From the NCBI GenBank assembly GCA_964484325.1, contig CAZAEE010000005.1, positions 1 through 64,000 on the forward strand: a DNA stretch of 64,000 bases. The letters are read 5' to 3'. The position numbers and the translations under genes are program-made. Each line of letters begins with the position of its first letter. Position 1 is the first letter of the stretch. Below, one piece after another: positions 7,952 through 15,585 of the stretch. The notes under the pieces are model-generated. The model was given only the letters and a program-made list of their open reading frames with translations, was not told the origin of the DNA and did no database searches. This stretch comes from CAYLXX01 sp964484325. Lineage in GTDB: Bacteria; Patescibacteriota; Microgenomatia; UBA1406; GWC2-37-13.

Positions 7952-8278
7952 TTAATGAACTAAAATTCCAATAACTATAAGAATCTGGATGATGCCAGCT
8001 AGAAGATTGGCATAGATAATCGGTTTTGCTCTATGTATGAGACCATAAACTACCCAAAATGTGCTCGCTGTCCCCATGCCTAGCCATGAATAAATCGACA
8101 CGCCGGATATGTCACCCTTCCCCCAGACTGACAATAATTGGGGTATAAAAATGAAAGCGCCGACTGTACCAAAAATATAGATGACATCGTCCATGAACCT
8201 ATCTAGTTTTTTTTGACTGCGAGTTGCTTGTTGATGGCTTAAACGACGTTTCCGATAGTGATGGTAACCAACTTGCAT
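7952..8278 (-). CDS. SemiSWEET-type (PQ-loop) transporter
   Basis: A 108-residue protein: a basic, polar N terminus of about 25 residues and then three membrane helices (about 30-48, 58-76, 82-104). It has the PQ motif in FIPQLLSVWGKGDISGVS, and IYSWLGMGTASTFWVVYGL matches helix 2 of SemiSWEETs, the half-size sugar transporters that work as dimers. The start at 8278 is chosen because the frame farther upstream overlaps the opposite-strand pilin gene and encodes non-family sequence. The substrate is unknown; sugar is the family expectation. Confidence 0.8.
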   Translation of the reverse strand: MQVGYHHYRKRRLSHQQATRSQKKLDRFMDDVIYIFGTVGAFIFIPQLLSVWGKGDISGVSIYSWLGMGTASTFWVVYGLIHRAKPIIYANLLAGIIQILIVIGILVH

Positions 8279-8336
8279 AAACTCATTATAATCAAAACTT
8301 GATAAAAACAACCATTTATTATTAAATTTGTAAGTG

Positions 8337-8801
8337 ATGAATCGTATCAACAAAAAGGGCTTCACGCTTATTGAACTTGTTCTTGTGATTGGTATCCTAG
8401 GATTACTTCTGGCAATCACGATCGTAGCGATCAATCCGGCCAAACAGTTTGCCCAAGCCAACAACACCAAACGAAGAAGTGATGTCAATGCAGTTCTGAA
8501 TGCCATTACCCAATACATCGCCGGTAACAAAGGTGTTTTACCTGCCGGCATAGACACAACTGTACGAACTATAACTAACAATACAACCATCACCAACCGG
8601 GTAGATTTGTGTGCCATTCTTGTACCAACGTACATCGCAGCTTTACCGGTTGATCCTGGTACAAATAACGGCAATCCTGTCAATACATGTACCGACAGCT
8701 ATAACAGCGACTATACAGTTGTGAAAAGTAGCGCCAGTAACCGACTAACTGTCTCCGCGCCCAATGCGCAAAACAGCGAAACCATCACGGTCACTCGCTA
8801 A
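8337..8801 (+). CDS. Type IV pilin-like protein with prepilin leader
   Basis: A 154-residue pseudopilin. The leader MNRINKKG is followed by the processing site Gly-Phe and the helix FTLIELVLVIGILGLLLAI, with the conserved Glu at +5. After prepilin peptidase cutting it would join a type IV pilus or competence/secretion filament. The globular part has two Cys about 40 residues apart (VDLCAIL and VNTCTDS) that may form the D-region disulfide. ATG at 8337 is preferred to the GTG one codon earlier. The gene stands alone, and its last 11 bases overlap the end of the opposite-strand gene. Confidence 0.88.
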   Translation: MNRINKKGFTLIELVLVIGILGLLLAITIVAINPAKQFAQANNTKRRSDVNAVLNAITQYIAGNKGVLPAGIDTTVRTITNNTTITNRVDLCAILVPTYIAALPVDPGTNNGNPVNTCTDSYNSDYTVVKSSASNRLTVSAPNAQNSETITVTR

Positions 8802-8955
8802 TTCTGTAGGCAACGTAAATACCGATGAGACTTCCGATTGTACTTCCCAGTAATGAAGTAAAAGAAAATAATGAAGCACCAAACAATGCCGGTATATATC
8901 CACCGACAATCGAACCGACTAGTATCCCCACAGTGACTAATACTTTTGGCGACAT
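8791..8955 (-). CDS. Small two-span membrane protein, CPR type
   Basis: A 54-residue protein starting MSPKVLVTVGILVGSIVGGY, with two Gly-rich hydrophobic spans (about 5-24 and 32-50) and a short polar end. The ATG at 8955 begins one base after the stop of the preceding small gene, so the two form an operon. Short proteins of this shape are common in CPR genomes and have no assigned function. Its 3' end overlaps the pilin gene tail to tail. Confidence 0.7.
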   Translation of the reverse strand: MSPKVLVTVGILVGSIVGGYIPALFGASLFSFTSLLGSTIGSLIGIYVAYRISE

Positions 8956-8956
8956 A

Positions 8957-9124
8957 TTATTTTCGCATGTAATCGAGTGCAAATGCAACAATCATCAAAA
9001 CTAAACCAATCCAGACTTTCGCTAATCCTGGAAATATCGCTGCCAACAAAAGACCAAGACCTAAACCAAACAAACTATGCATCATGGCGTGGGGCGTGAA
9101 ACACTCTTTCATTTTCTTATCCAT
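8957..9124 (-). CDS. Very small membrane protein with perfect Shine-Dalgarno
   Basis: A 55-residue protein (MDKKMKECFTPHAMMHSLFG start) with two hydrophobic stretches (about 15-32 and 36-50) and a charged end YMRK. The ribosome site AAGGAGGTGAT lies eight bases before the ATG, one of the few strong ones in this window and good evidence that this short frame is real. It is followed one base later by the 54-residue membrane protein. Function unknown. Confidence 0.75.
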   Translation of the reverse strand: MDKKMKECFTPHAMMHSLFGLGLGLLLAAIFPGLAKVWIGLVLMIVAFALDYMRK

Positions 9125-9178
9125 TCAAAATCACCTCCTTATGTATCATAATTTTCATAGTATCATATTTAACTAACG

Positions 9179-10168
9179 TTATGAATACAATAGTTCGATT
9201 TCGGTGATGTTAGGAGTATTTGCCAGTATCATCGCCAGGCGATCAATGCCCATCCCGATACCAGCATAGTTCTTTCTTGCCATAGTTTTTAGAGATAAAA
9301 TAAAGTCTAGATCAATTTCTGGTGCTGGTAAACCAAGTTTTTCCCTCGCTCGCTTCTCTTTTTGAAAGCGACTTTCAACTTTTTTGTAATCTGTGCTTTC
9401 GTTATTACCATTTCCCAGTTCAATGCCAAATAGATAAAACTCAAAACGCTCAGCTAAGTGAGATTGATTTTTCTTGACTTTACATAAAGGAGAGATTTTT
9501 GTCGGAAAGTCGATTAAGAACACAGGCTCCTGAGGTATATGCGACTCAATCTCATTCACAAATATCTGATCATATAATTGATTCCAGGATGCATCTTTTA
9601 CGGCATATCCTTTTTTTTCGGCAGCTTTTATCATAGCTTGCTCATCAAGAATTTCTTCTAAATCTAGATTCGCATACCGCCGAAATAAATCAACAAGAGA
9701 AAGTACTGACCACTTTCTGCTGAGATCAATCGTATTTCCTTGGTACGTCAGGAGCTTATTTTTTTGGGACTGATAAACTTTTTTATAGAAAAACAGAATT
9801 AGTGTTTTCACATCATCCATGATCTTAAAATAATCACTATTTTCTCTATACCACTCGAGCATTAAAAATTCTGGTATATGTAAACTGCCGTCATCCTCAA
9901 GATTACGAAACGCTTTACTAATTGCAAAACAATTACCAACACCATACGCTAACATTTTTTTCAGCCCTCTCTCAGGTGACGTTGCCAGATACAGTGCCTT
10001 TTTTTTAGCCGACTGCCACTCGGTTTTAAACGGGTATATGTTTGGCTCAAGTGGTACTGTTGTGGTGAGAGTCGGCGTGATAACTTCGTGAAAATTACGT
10101 TTATAAAAAAAATCCCGCGCAGCTTTAATGACATCTTCACGGATAAAAACCGGTTGTAAATTTTTCAT
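9179..10168 (-). CDS. epmA: EF-P lysine ligase EpmA-like (PoxA/GenX), LysRS paralog
   Basis: A 329-residue class II lysyl-tRNA-synthetase catalytic domain with no anticodon-binding domain, the length of EpmA (about 325). Class II motif 1 is in VITPTLTTTVPLEP, motif 2 in FAISKAFRNLEDDGSLHIPEFLMLEWY, and motif 3 in GIGMGIDRLAMIL. EpmA attaches a lysine (beta-lysine in Escherichia coli) to elongation factor P, which helps ribosomes pass proline runs. It lies nine bases after a radical SAM gene, in the place where one might look for the aminomutase EpmB, but that neighbour is not KamA-like. The EF-P substrate is not in the window. Confidence 0.88.
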   Translation of the reverse strand: MKNLQPVFIREDVIKAARDFFYKRNFHEVITPTLTTTVPLEPNIYPFKTEWQSAKKKALYLATSPERGLKKMLAYGVGNCFAISKAFRNLEDDGSLHIPEFLMLEWYRENSDYFKIMDDVKTLILFFYKKVYQSQKNKLLTYQGNTIDLSRKWSVLSLVDLFRRYANLDLEEILDEQAMIKAAEKKGYAVKDASWNQLYDQIFVNEIESHIPQEPVFLIDFPTKISPLCKVKKNQSHLAERFEFYLFGIELGNGNNESTDYKKVESRFQKEKRAREKLGLPAPEIDLDFILSLKTMARKNYAGIGMGIDRLAMILANTPNITEIELLYS

Positions 10169-10177
10169 ATGTGAACT

Positions 10178-11080
10178 TTATGCGTGAAGAATTGTTAAGT
10201 ACTCTTTTATCCCGCACATAAAATCCGGCTGGCTGCACCCTAAACAGTTTGCTAATGTATTTGACGCTTCCCAGGATATAACTCTTTTTTTTAACTGTTG
10301 AAAAAGTGTTATCATCGGATCATACATTGTCCCAAGCGGTGTCACGCCTTCGCAACAACCATAGACTTTCCCATCAGACATCAAAGCTATTTGGTAACAG
10401 CCAAGATTCTTCGGCGGAAAAACCGTTCTTTCTCTCATGACAGTTACCATTTCCTTGGGTGTCAAAAAATCGAATCCTGTTACCTGTCCCACTATGTTAG
10501 ATACCGGATGATGAAGTAAGTATGTCGGTGGTTTGCGAGGATGATAGGTTACAGGAATGTCACCGAATTTTTTATGTAAAAATTCTTCAAAAGAATCAAT
10601 ATTTAGAAGATTTTGTCGAGTGACAATGGAAAAAATCTCTGTATGAAAGGTCATCTTTTTGGCCTTCTCAAGAAATGTAAGACTTTTTTGAAACGATCCC
10701 TCACCCCGATTAGCATCATGATAATTTGCCAGTCCATCAAGAGAAACGATCAAATTGATGGCGTTTGGGTTCTCGAATTGATCTAAGGTATCGATTGTAC
10801 CGTTGGTGATAACCTGAATGAATATACCTTGGCGAACTAGAGTATTAACAAGTTGTGGAAAATAAGCTAAAGCAAAAACTTCACCGCCACAAAAAGTGAT
10901 CGTCTGAAGAGCATGGGCTTTTTGATATGCTTCTAAAAAAACCATAATCTGCTCAGCTGAAAGTATCGGTGAAGTTTTTCTGGTATAACAGATCTTGCAT
11001 TTTAAATTACATTTTTCAAGAGGGTTAATATAAAGATGATGAAGAACTGTGTCAAGATGTTTTTGGATAGATTGTTTCAT
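10178..11080 (-). CDS. Radical SAM protein with Cys-rich (SPASM/twitch-like) C terminus
   Basis: A 300-residue radical SAM enzyme. The iron-sulfur motif is C24-x3-C28-x2-C31 in EKCNLKCKICYTRK, followed by the GGE-like TFCGGEVF. The C-terminal third has a SPASM/twitch-like Cys pattern: GCYQIALMSDGKVYGCC and NCLGCSQPDFMC, likely to bind an auxiliary cluster. SPASM enzymes usually modify peptides or proteins. It overlaps the upstream transporter by four bases (ATGA) and precedes epmA by nine, so it is firmly in this operon. It lacks a recognisable PLP motif of lysine 2,3-aminomutase. Substrate unknown. Confidence 0.85.
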   Translation of the reverse strand: MKQSIQKHLDTVLHHLYINPLEKCNLKCKICYTRKTSPILSAEQIMVFLEAYQKAHALQTITFCGGEVFALAYFPQLVNTLVRQGIFIQVITNGTIDTLDQFENPNAINLIVSLDGLANYHDANRGEGSFQKSLTFLEKAKKMTFHTEIFSIVTRQNLLNIDSFEEFLHKKFGDIPVTYHPRKPPTYLLHHPVSNIVGQVTGFDFLTPKEMVTVMRERTVFPPKNLGCYQIALMSDGKVYGCCEGVTPLGTMYDPMITLFQQLKKRVISWEASNTLANCLGCSQPDFMCGIKEYLTILHA

Positions 11081-12399
11081 ACTGGATTTTTATCTGGAGA
11101 AAGATGTTGTATACGTAAAAGCTTTATCTGTTTTTTTTCGACTTTTTCCACGATAAATAACAAATTTCCTAAATAAATCTTTTCACCTGGCCTCGGCTCT
11201 CTTCCGATAAGTCCAAAAATCAGTCCACCAATTGTAGTATATCCTTGGCCTTTTATCGATAGCTTAAATTTGTTTCGTATTTTTTCAATATTCGTTCTCC
11301 CATCAACCAAATAGGATCCGCCTGATTGTTTCTGAATTTCCACTTGTGGTCGATCAAACTCATCCTCGATTTCGCCAACCAAACTCTCGATGATATCTTC
11401 CATGGTGACTACCCCGTCTGTGCCACCAAATTCATCATTGACAATGGCAATATGAATTCTTTTTAAGCGCATCTGTAAAAATACTTCATCGACTTTTTTT
11501 ATTTCTGGTACAAACAAGATGTCGCGGATAATCTTTGCTTGTTTGACAGTTAAATTCTCTGATTTTTGGGGAATTTTATATAAATCTTTCAAATGAATAA
11601 ATCCAATTACGGTATCAACTGTACCGCGATAAATGGGAAAGCGACTGAAGTACGGATAATTTTCAATGTCTTTTAGAAGATCTTTAATGACCCTAGTCTC
11701 ACTAAAAGCAATAATCTCTGTGCGGGGAACCATAATCTGTTTAACAGTCAAATCGCTCATGCGAAAAACGTTGTACAACATTCTTGCCTCGTCTTTGGCG
11801 ATCGCGCCACCCTCTTGACTCTGAGTTAAAATAATTTTGATCTCTTCTTCCGAGTGAACTAATTGTCCCGGTTTTATTCCCTGAAACCCTAGAGCTTTTG
11901 TGACTAGTAAGCCCGATTGATTCAAAACCCAGATAAACGGTTGAAATAGTTTCGTAAAAACATACAAAGGACCGATGACAAGAAGAAGAGTTTTTTCTGT
12001 TTGTTGAAGAGCAATACTTTTTGGAGAAAGTTCGCCAAGAACGATGTGTAAAAAAGTTATCACAATAAATGCAATAATTACGGCAGCTGTGTTGGCGGTC
12101 ACAACAGCCGCAGTATGAGGTAAAAACTTCAAAAAAGGCTCAAGAAAAGCAGCCAACGCAGGCTCACCAATCCATCCAAGGGCCAGTGAGGAAAATGTAA
12201 TACCAAGTTGTGTTGACGAAATATAGTTATCAAGATCTTTAAGAGCTTTATGAACAAGTTTGGCTCTTTTTCTGCCTTTTTTAACTAGTTCAGCGATGCG
12301 GGTTCGCCTAATACTCACGAGAGAAAATTCTGAAGCGACGAAAAAACCATTTAAGAAGATGAGAAAAAGTATAAGAAGAAGCTGTAGTAGAAAACTCAT
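11077..12399 (-). CDS. CNNM/CorB/HlyC-type transporter (DUF21 + CBS pair + CorC_HlyC)
   Basis: A 440-residue membrane protein. The N-terminal DUF21 domain has four hydrophobic segments within residues 1-175 (FLIFLNGFFVASEFSLVSIRRTR is typical). A CBS pair follows (about 205-330; VPRTEIIAF and GGTDGVVTMEDIIESLVGEI), then a CorC_HlyC domain (about 345-430). The family handles magnesium or other divalent cations, or is called hemolysin C-like. Its ATG is next to the stop of msrB, and its end overlaps the radical SAM gene by four bases. Confidence 0.9.
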   Translation of the reverse strand: MSFLLQLLLILFLIFLNGFFVASEFSLVSIRRTRIAELVKKGRKRAKLVHKALKDLDNYISSTQLGITFSSLALGWIGEPALAAFLEPFLKFLPHTAAVVTANTAAVIIAFIVITFLHIVLGELSPKSIALQQTEKTLLLVIGPLYVFTKLFQPFIWVLNQSGLLVTKALGFQGIKPGQLVHSEEEIKIILTQSQEGGAIAKDEARMLYNVFRMSDLTVKQIMVPRTEIIAFSETRVIKDLLKDIENYPYFSRFPIYRGTVDTVIGFIHLKDLYKIPQKSENLTVKQAKIIRDILFVPEIKKVDEVFLQMRLKRIHIAIVNDEFGGTDGVVTMEDIIESLVGEIEDEFDRPQVEIQKQSGGSYLVDGRTNIEKIRNKFKLSIKGQGYTTIGGLIFGLIGREPRPGEKIYLGNLLFIVEKVEKKQIKLLRIQHLSPDKNPV

Positions 12400-12798
12400 C
12401 TATGTCGCTGGCTTGAAGTTCAAGCACGCTGAATTAATACAATACCGTTTACCTGTTTCAGTCGGACCATCGTCAAACAAATGCCCCAAGTGAGAACCAC
12501 AGTTTTTGCAAACCACCTCAACCCGATGCATTCCATGACTGAAATCATCTTTTAACTCAACATTCTCTTTATTCATCGGGTCATCAAAACTTGGCCACCC
12601 AGATCCGGAATCGAATTTGGCATGAGAGGAAAATAGCTGTTGACCGCAGGCAGCACATTCATACATACCGGTTTGATGATTGTTGACATACTTTCCAGTG
12701 AACGGTGCTTCGGTGCCTTTTTCACGAAGTGTATAATATTGTTCTGGCGTTAACTTTTTTTTCCAGTGATCTTCTGATTGGTTTTTTTGATCTGACAT
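12400..12798 (-). CDS. msrB: Peptide-methionine (R)-S-oxide reductase MsrB
   Basis: A 132-residue enzyme that reduces methionine-R-sulfoxide in proteins. Four zinc Cys are seen as C48-x2-C51 and C97-x2-C100; the catalytic Cys is C120 in GKRYCINS. The usual GSGWPSF and FSHGMHRVEV motifs are present. No signal peptide, so it is cytosolic. It follows msrA by six bases and abuts the next gene with no spacer. Confidence 0.96.
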   Translation of the reverse strand: MSDQKNQSEDHWKKKLTPEQYYTLREKGTEAPFTGKYVNNHQTGMYECAACGQQLFSSHAKFDSGSGWPSFDDPMNKENVELKDDFSHGMHRVEVVCKNCGSHLGHLFDDGPTETGKRYCINSACLNFKPAT

Positions 12799-12804
12799 AG
12801 TCGT

Positions 12805-13278
12805 TTAAATATGGCAAGCGCTCACGCCATTTTTTTGAAAATATTTTTGGTGATATTCTTCTGCTTTATAAAAGGTTGATGCCGGAGTAATTTCGGTCAC
12901 GATCGGATTTTTGAATTTACCGGATTTATTAAGAGATTCTTTGGATGCACCGGCAAGATTTTTTTGTTCTTCGGTATGATAAAAAATCGCTGAACGATAT
13001 TGATCGCCAACGTCCGGTCCCTGTCGATTCAAAGTCGTTGGGTTATGCATACCCCAAAATGCATCAAGTAACTTTTGATAAGAAACTTTGTCAGTGTCAA
13101 ACATGACTTCAACCGCTTCAGCATGCCCAGTCGTATGACTACATACTTCCTCATAAGTAGGATTTGACAGTTTTCCTCCCGTATATCCAACTATTGTAGA
13201 GACAACACCATCAATCATATCAAACGCGTCCTGTACCCCCCAAAAACAACCGGCCGCGAATGTTGCTTTTTCTTGCAT
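12805..13278 (-). CDS. msrA: Peptide-methionine (S)-S-oxide reductase MsrA
   Basis: A 157-residue enzyme with the catalytic GCFWG at residues 10-14 (Cys11), GYTGG, and HAEAVEV. It reduces methionine-S-sulfoxide and with MsrB covers both diastereomers. The C-terminal Cys in GVSACHI may be the resolving residue. The gene starts 14 bases after the gltX stop, in the same operon. Confidence 0.96.
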   Translation of the reverse strand: MQEKATFAAGCFWGVQDAFDMIDGVVSTIVGYTGGKLSNPTYEEVCSHTTGHAEAVEVMFDTDKVSYQKLLDAFWGMHNPTTLNRQGPDVGDQYRSAIFYHTEEQKNLAGASKESLNKSGKFKNPIVTEITPASTFYKAEEYHQKYFQKNGVSACHI

Positions 13279-13292
13279 ACTATTATTATACC

Positions 13293-14687
13293 TTAAAGAA
13301 GAGCTTTTATTCTAGTTATTACTGCATTCTTTCCAAGAATTTCCATGGATTCATTCAGAGGTGGAGAAATTTTTCTTCCAGTAATAGCAACTCGCAGAAT
13401 CATAAAAAAATCACTATTTTTTACGTCTTCGTCTTTGGCTACTTGCTGCAGTTTTTCACCGAGAGTATCTTTGTTCCAATCTTGTATTGAATCTAACGCT
13501 GTCGCAATTTTTTGGAGCAATTCTTTTTTTGAGGTTAAATCTACTTCATATTTTTCAGGATCGGAAAAGAAAAAATCACATAAGGGCAAGTAATCAGATA
13601 ACTTTTTAATCCGCTCTTGAATCAATGGCACTGTCTTTTCTATTATTTCACTATCGAATCCTTCGCTTACGTAATTTCTCAGTTTTGTGAATAATTCATC
13701 TTTGGAAAGTCTGCGAATATATTCACCATTCATCCATGTCAGCTTAACAATGTCAAATGCTGGTCCAACAGGTTGCAAATCTTTTAACTCGAATACTCTT
13801 TCAAACTCTTTCAAATCAAAAATTTCTTTTTGTTCAGGATGAGACCAACCCATTAAGGCTAAGTAATTTAAGACTGCTTCAGGTAAATACCCCTCTCCCA
13901 AATACCATGAGGCCCAAACGGGATTTTTGCGTTTAGACATTTTTGATTTATCAGGATTACGAAGAATTGGTACGTGAGCAATTTCAGGAATTTTCCAACC
14001 GAAGTTTTTATATAATAAAATGTGTTTTGGTGTTGAAGAAATCCATTCTTCTGCTCGTATAACGTGAGTTATTTCCATCAAATGATCGTCAACTACTACT
14101 GCTAAATGGTAGGTAGGATATCCATCAGATTTTAAAAGTACTTGGTCATCGATTTCTTTCGTATTAAACGTTATTTTTCCCCTTACAATATCGTCAAATG
14201 ATACTTCCTCGTTTTCGGGAACGTTAAGACGAATAACATAGGGATCTTTTTTTATTCTTTCCTCAGGATTTTTTTCGTTATGCAAACAAAATTTATCGTA
14301 CTTGGGAATTCTTTTTTCCTCTTGTGCTTTTTTTCTGATTTCATCAAGTCTTTCTTTTGTACAGAAACAATAATATGCTTTTCCTTTCACGACTAACTCT
14401 TCGGCATATTTCGTATACAATTCTAACCTTTCAGATTGCCGATACGGACCAAAATCGCCTTCCTTGTCAGGACCCTCATCATACGTCAGTCCGTAATCTT
14501 TTAAAGTAGTCAGCATTCTTTCTTCACTACCTTCAACATAGCGTAATTTATCAGTATCTTCTATGCGAACTATAAAAGATCCGTTATTCTTATGAGCAAC
14601 AACACAGTTGATAAGAGCAGTATACAAAGTACCAATGTGAAGATCTGCACCGGTTGGCGAAGGTGCAATACGTGTACGTACTGTCAT
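13293..14687 (-). CDS. gltX: Glutamyl-tRNA synthetase
   Basis: A 464-residue class I synthetase that charges tRNA-Glu (and often tRNA-Gln in bacteria that use GatCAB; not decidable here). The HIGH box is HIGT at residues 17-20 (APSPTGADLHIGT) and the KMSKS box is KMSKRKN at about 250. The C-terminal helical anticodon domain is complete. The start at 14687 is backed by TATAAT seven bases upstream. It heads the run gltX-msrA-msrB-transporter-radical SAM-epmA, all with gaps under 15 bases. Confidence 0.96.
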   Translation of the reverse strand: MTVRTRIAPSPTGADLHIGTLYTALINCVVAHKNNGSFIVRIEDTDKLRYVEGSEERMLTTLKDYGLTYDEGPDKEGDFGPYRQSERLELYTKYAEELVVKGKAYYCFCTKERLDEIRKKAQEEKRIPKYDKFCLHNEKNPEERIKKDPYVIRLNVPENEEVSFDDIVRGKITFNTKEIDDQVLLKSDGYPTYHLAVVVDDHLMEITHVIRAEEWISSTPKHILLYKNFGWKIPEIAHVPILRNPDKSKMSKRKNPVWASWYLGEGYLPEAVLNYLALMGWSHPEQKEIFDLKEFERVFELKDLQPVGPAFDIVKLTWMNGEYIRRLSKDELFTKLRNYVSEGFDSEIIEKTVPLIQERIKKLSDYLPLCDFFFSDPEKYEVDLTSKKELLQKIATALDSIQDWNKDTLGEKLQQVAKDEDVKNSDFFMILRVAITGRKISPPLNESMEILGKNAVITRIKALL

Positions 14688-14694
14688 ATCTGAT

Positions 14695-14733
14695 ATTATA
14701 CAATCATCACAGCAGGAAGTATCATGATATAAT
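14695..14733. promoter_or_regulatory. Divergent leaderless promoters (gltX operon / PRTase-like gene)
   Basis: On the minus strand TATAAT (14695-14700) lies seven bases before the gltX ATG at 14687. On the plus strand TATAAT (14728-14733) lies six bases before the ATG at 14740. Both predict leaderless mRNAs; -35 boxes are poor. Confidence 0.6.
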
Positions 14734-14739
14734 CAAAAA

Positions 14740-15582
14740 ATGGCCGATGGTGAACCTGCAGAAATAGGACTAAAAGAACTATCTCCTCTTGAGTCTTTTG
14801 TTTACAAAATCAAAGAAAATAATCTACCAATTGATGAGTCAGATGCCAAGCAATGGGGTGACTTTGTGCTCAAATACCATCCTCCCTCAGGCTTTCTTGA
14901 TAGGTTGACCAAGTCTTTCCAGTATAGTAATGAAGAGCAATTCACATCTGATTATCGTAACCTTGCGCGCCAGTTAAAAGAAAAATTTAAGGACCCTGAT
15001 TTTTCCATGCTCTTATATGATCGCCATGGTAGTGCCAACTGGATGAATTTTAAATTGGCACTGTCAGGATTCCCAACTCCACGTTATACTTATTATACGT
15101 TATCAGCACCTGAACCGCCTATAATGCCTGCTCCACCGAAAGATCCTCGACTACTTATAGTTGATGACTTTATGATTGGTGGCCATCAGATTGAAGAAAG
15201 TTTATCTTATGTACCTAACGACAAATATAAGATAACTGTGGCTGTAGTTTATAACTCACCCGCCGGTCGGGAAAAAGTTACAAAAAATAGTCAGCATCCA
15301 TTTGAGTTTCTAAGTGTTAAAGAACTTAAACCGGCTAGTGACTTTTTAGGTGAGAAAGATATTGATTTTTTTAAAAAAATTACTTTGAACAAAAAAATCT
15401 CAGGATTATCGGAAGAGGAAAATGAAGAAAATGCCGCGTTGATCAAACCGGAAATTCCCTTATTTTGGACATATTACAAACTGCCTGACAATATATTCGC
15501 ACCTTTAAGAGGATATGGTGATATCCCACCTTTAATCCGAGAAGAAAAGTTCACTGCTCCATATAGAAATCAAGGTACCTAA
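14740..15582 (+). CDS. Hypothetical protein with phosphoribosyltransferase-like loop
   Basis: A 280-residue soluble protein. The centre has a hydrophobic strand and acidic loop, LLIVDDFMIGGHQIEESL (about 141-158), similar to the PRPP-binding loop of type I phosphoribosyltransferases, and the preceding MLLYDRHGSANWMN could be the matching first strand. The remaining sequence (long N-terminal helical part, C-terminal PEIPLFWTYYKLPDN) is not one I recognise. It is monocistronic and leaderless by its -10 box. A PRTase fold is inference from one motif. Confidence 0.6.
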   Translation: MADGEPAEIGLKELSPLESFVYKIKENNLPIDESDAKQWGDFVLKYHPPSGFLDRLTKSFQYSNEEQFTSDYRNLARQLKEKFKDPDFSMLLYDRHGSANWMNFKLALSGFPTPRYTYYTLSAPEPPIMPAPPKDPRLLIVDDFMIGGHQIEESLSYVPNDKYKITVAVVYNSPAGREKVTKNSQHPFEFLSVKELKPASDFLGEKDIDFFKKITLNKKISGLSEEENEENAALIKPEIPLFWTYYKLPDNIFAPLRGYGDIPPLIREEKFTAPYRNQGT

Positions 15583-15585
15583 TTC

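Noticed and set aside
8279..8683. Longer N-terminal extension of the SemiSWEET gene
   Set aside because: The extra frame lies opposite the pilin gene, reads as low-complexity sequence and lacks family similarity; the start at 8278 fits the fold.
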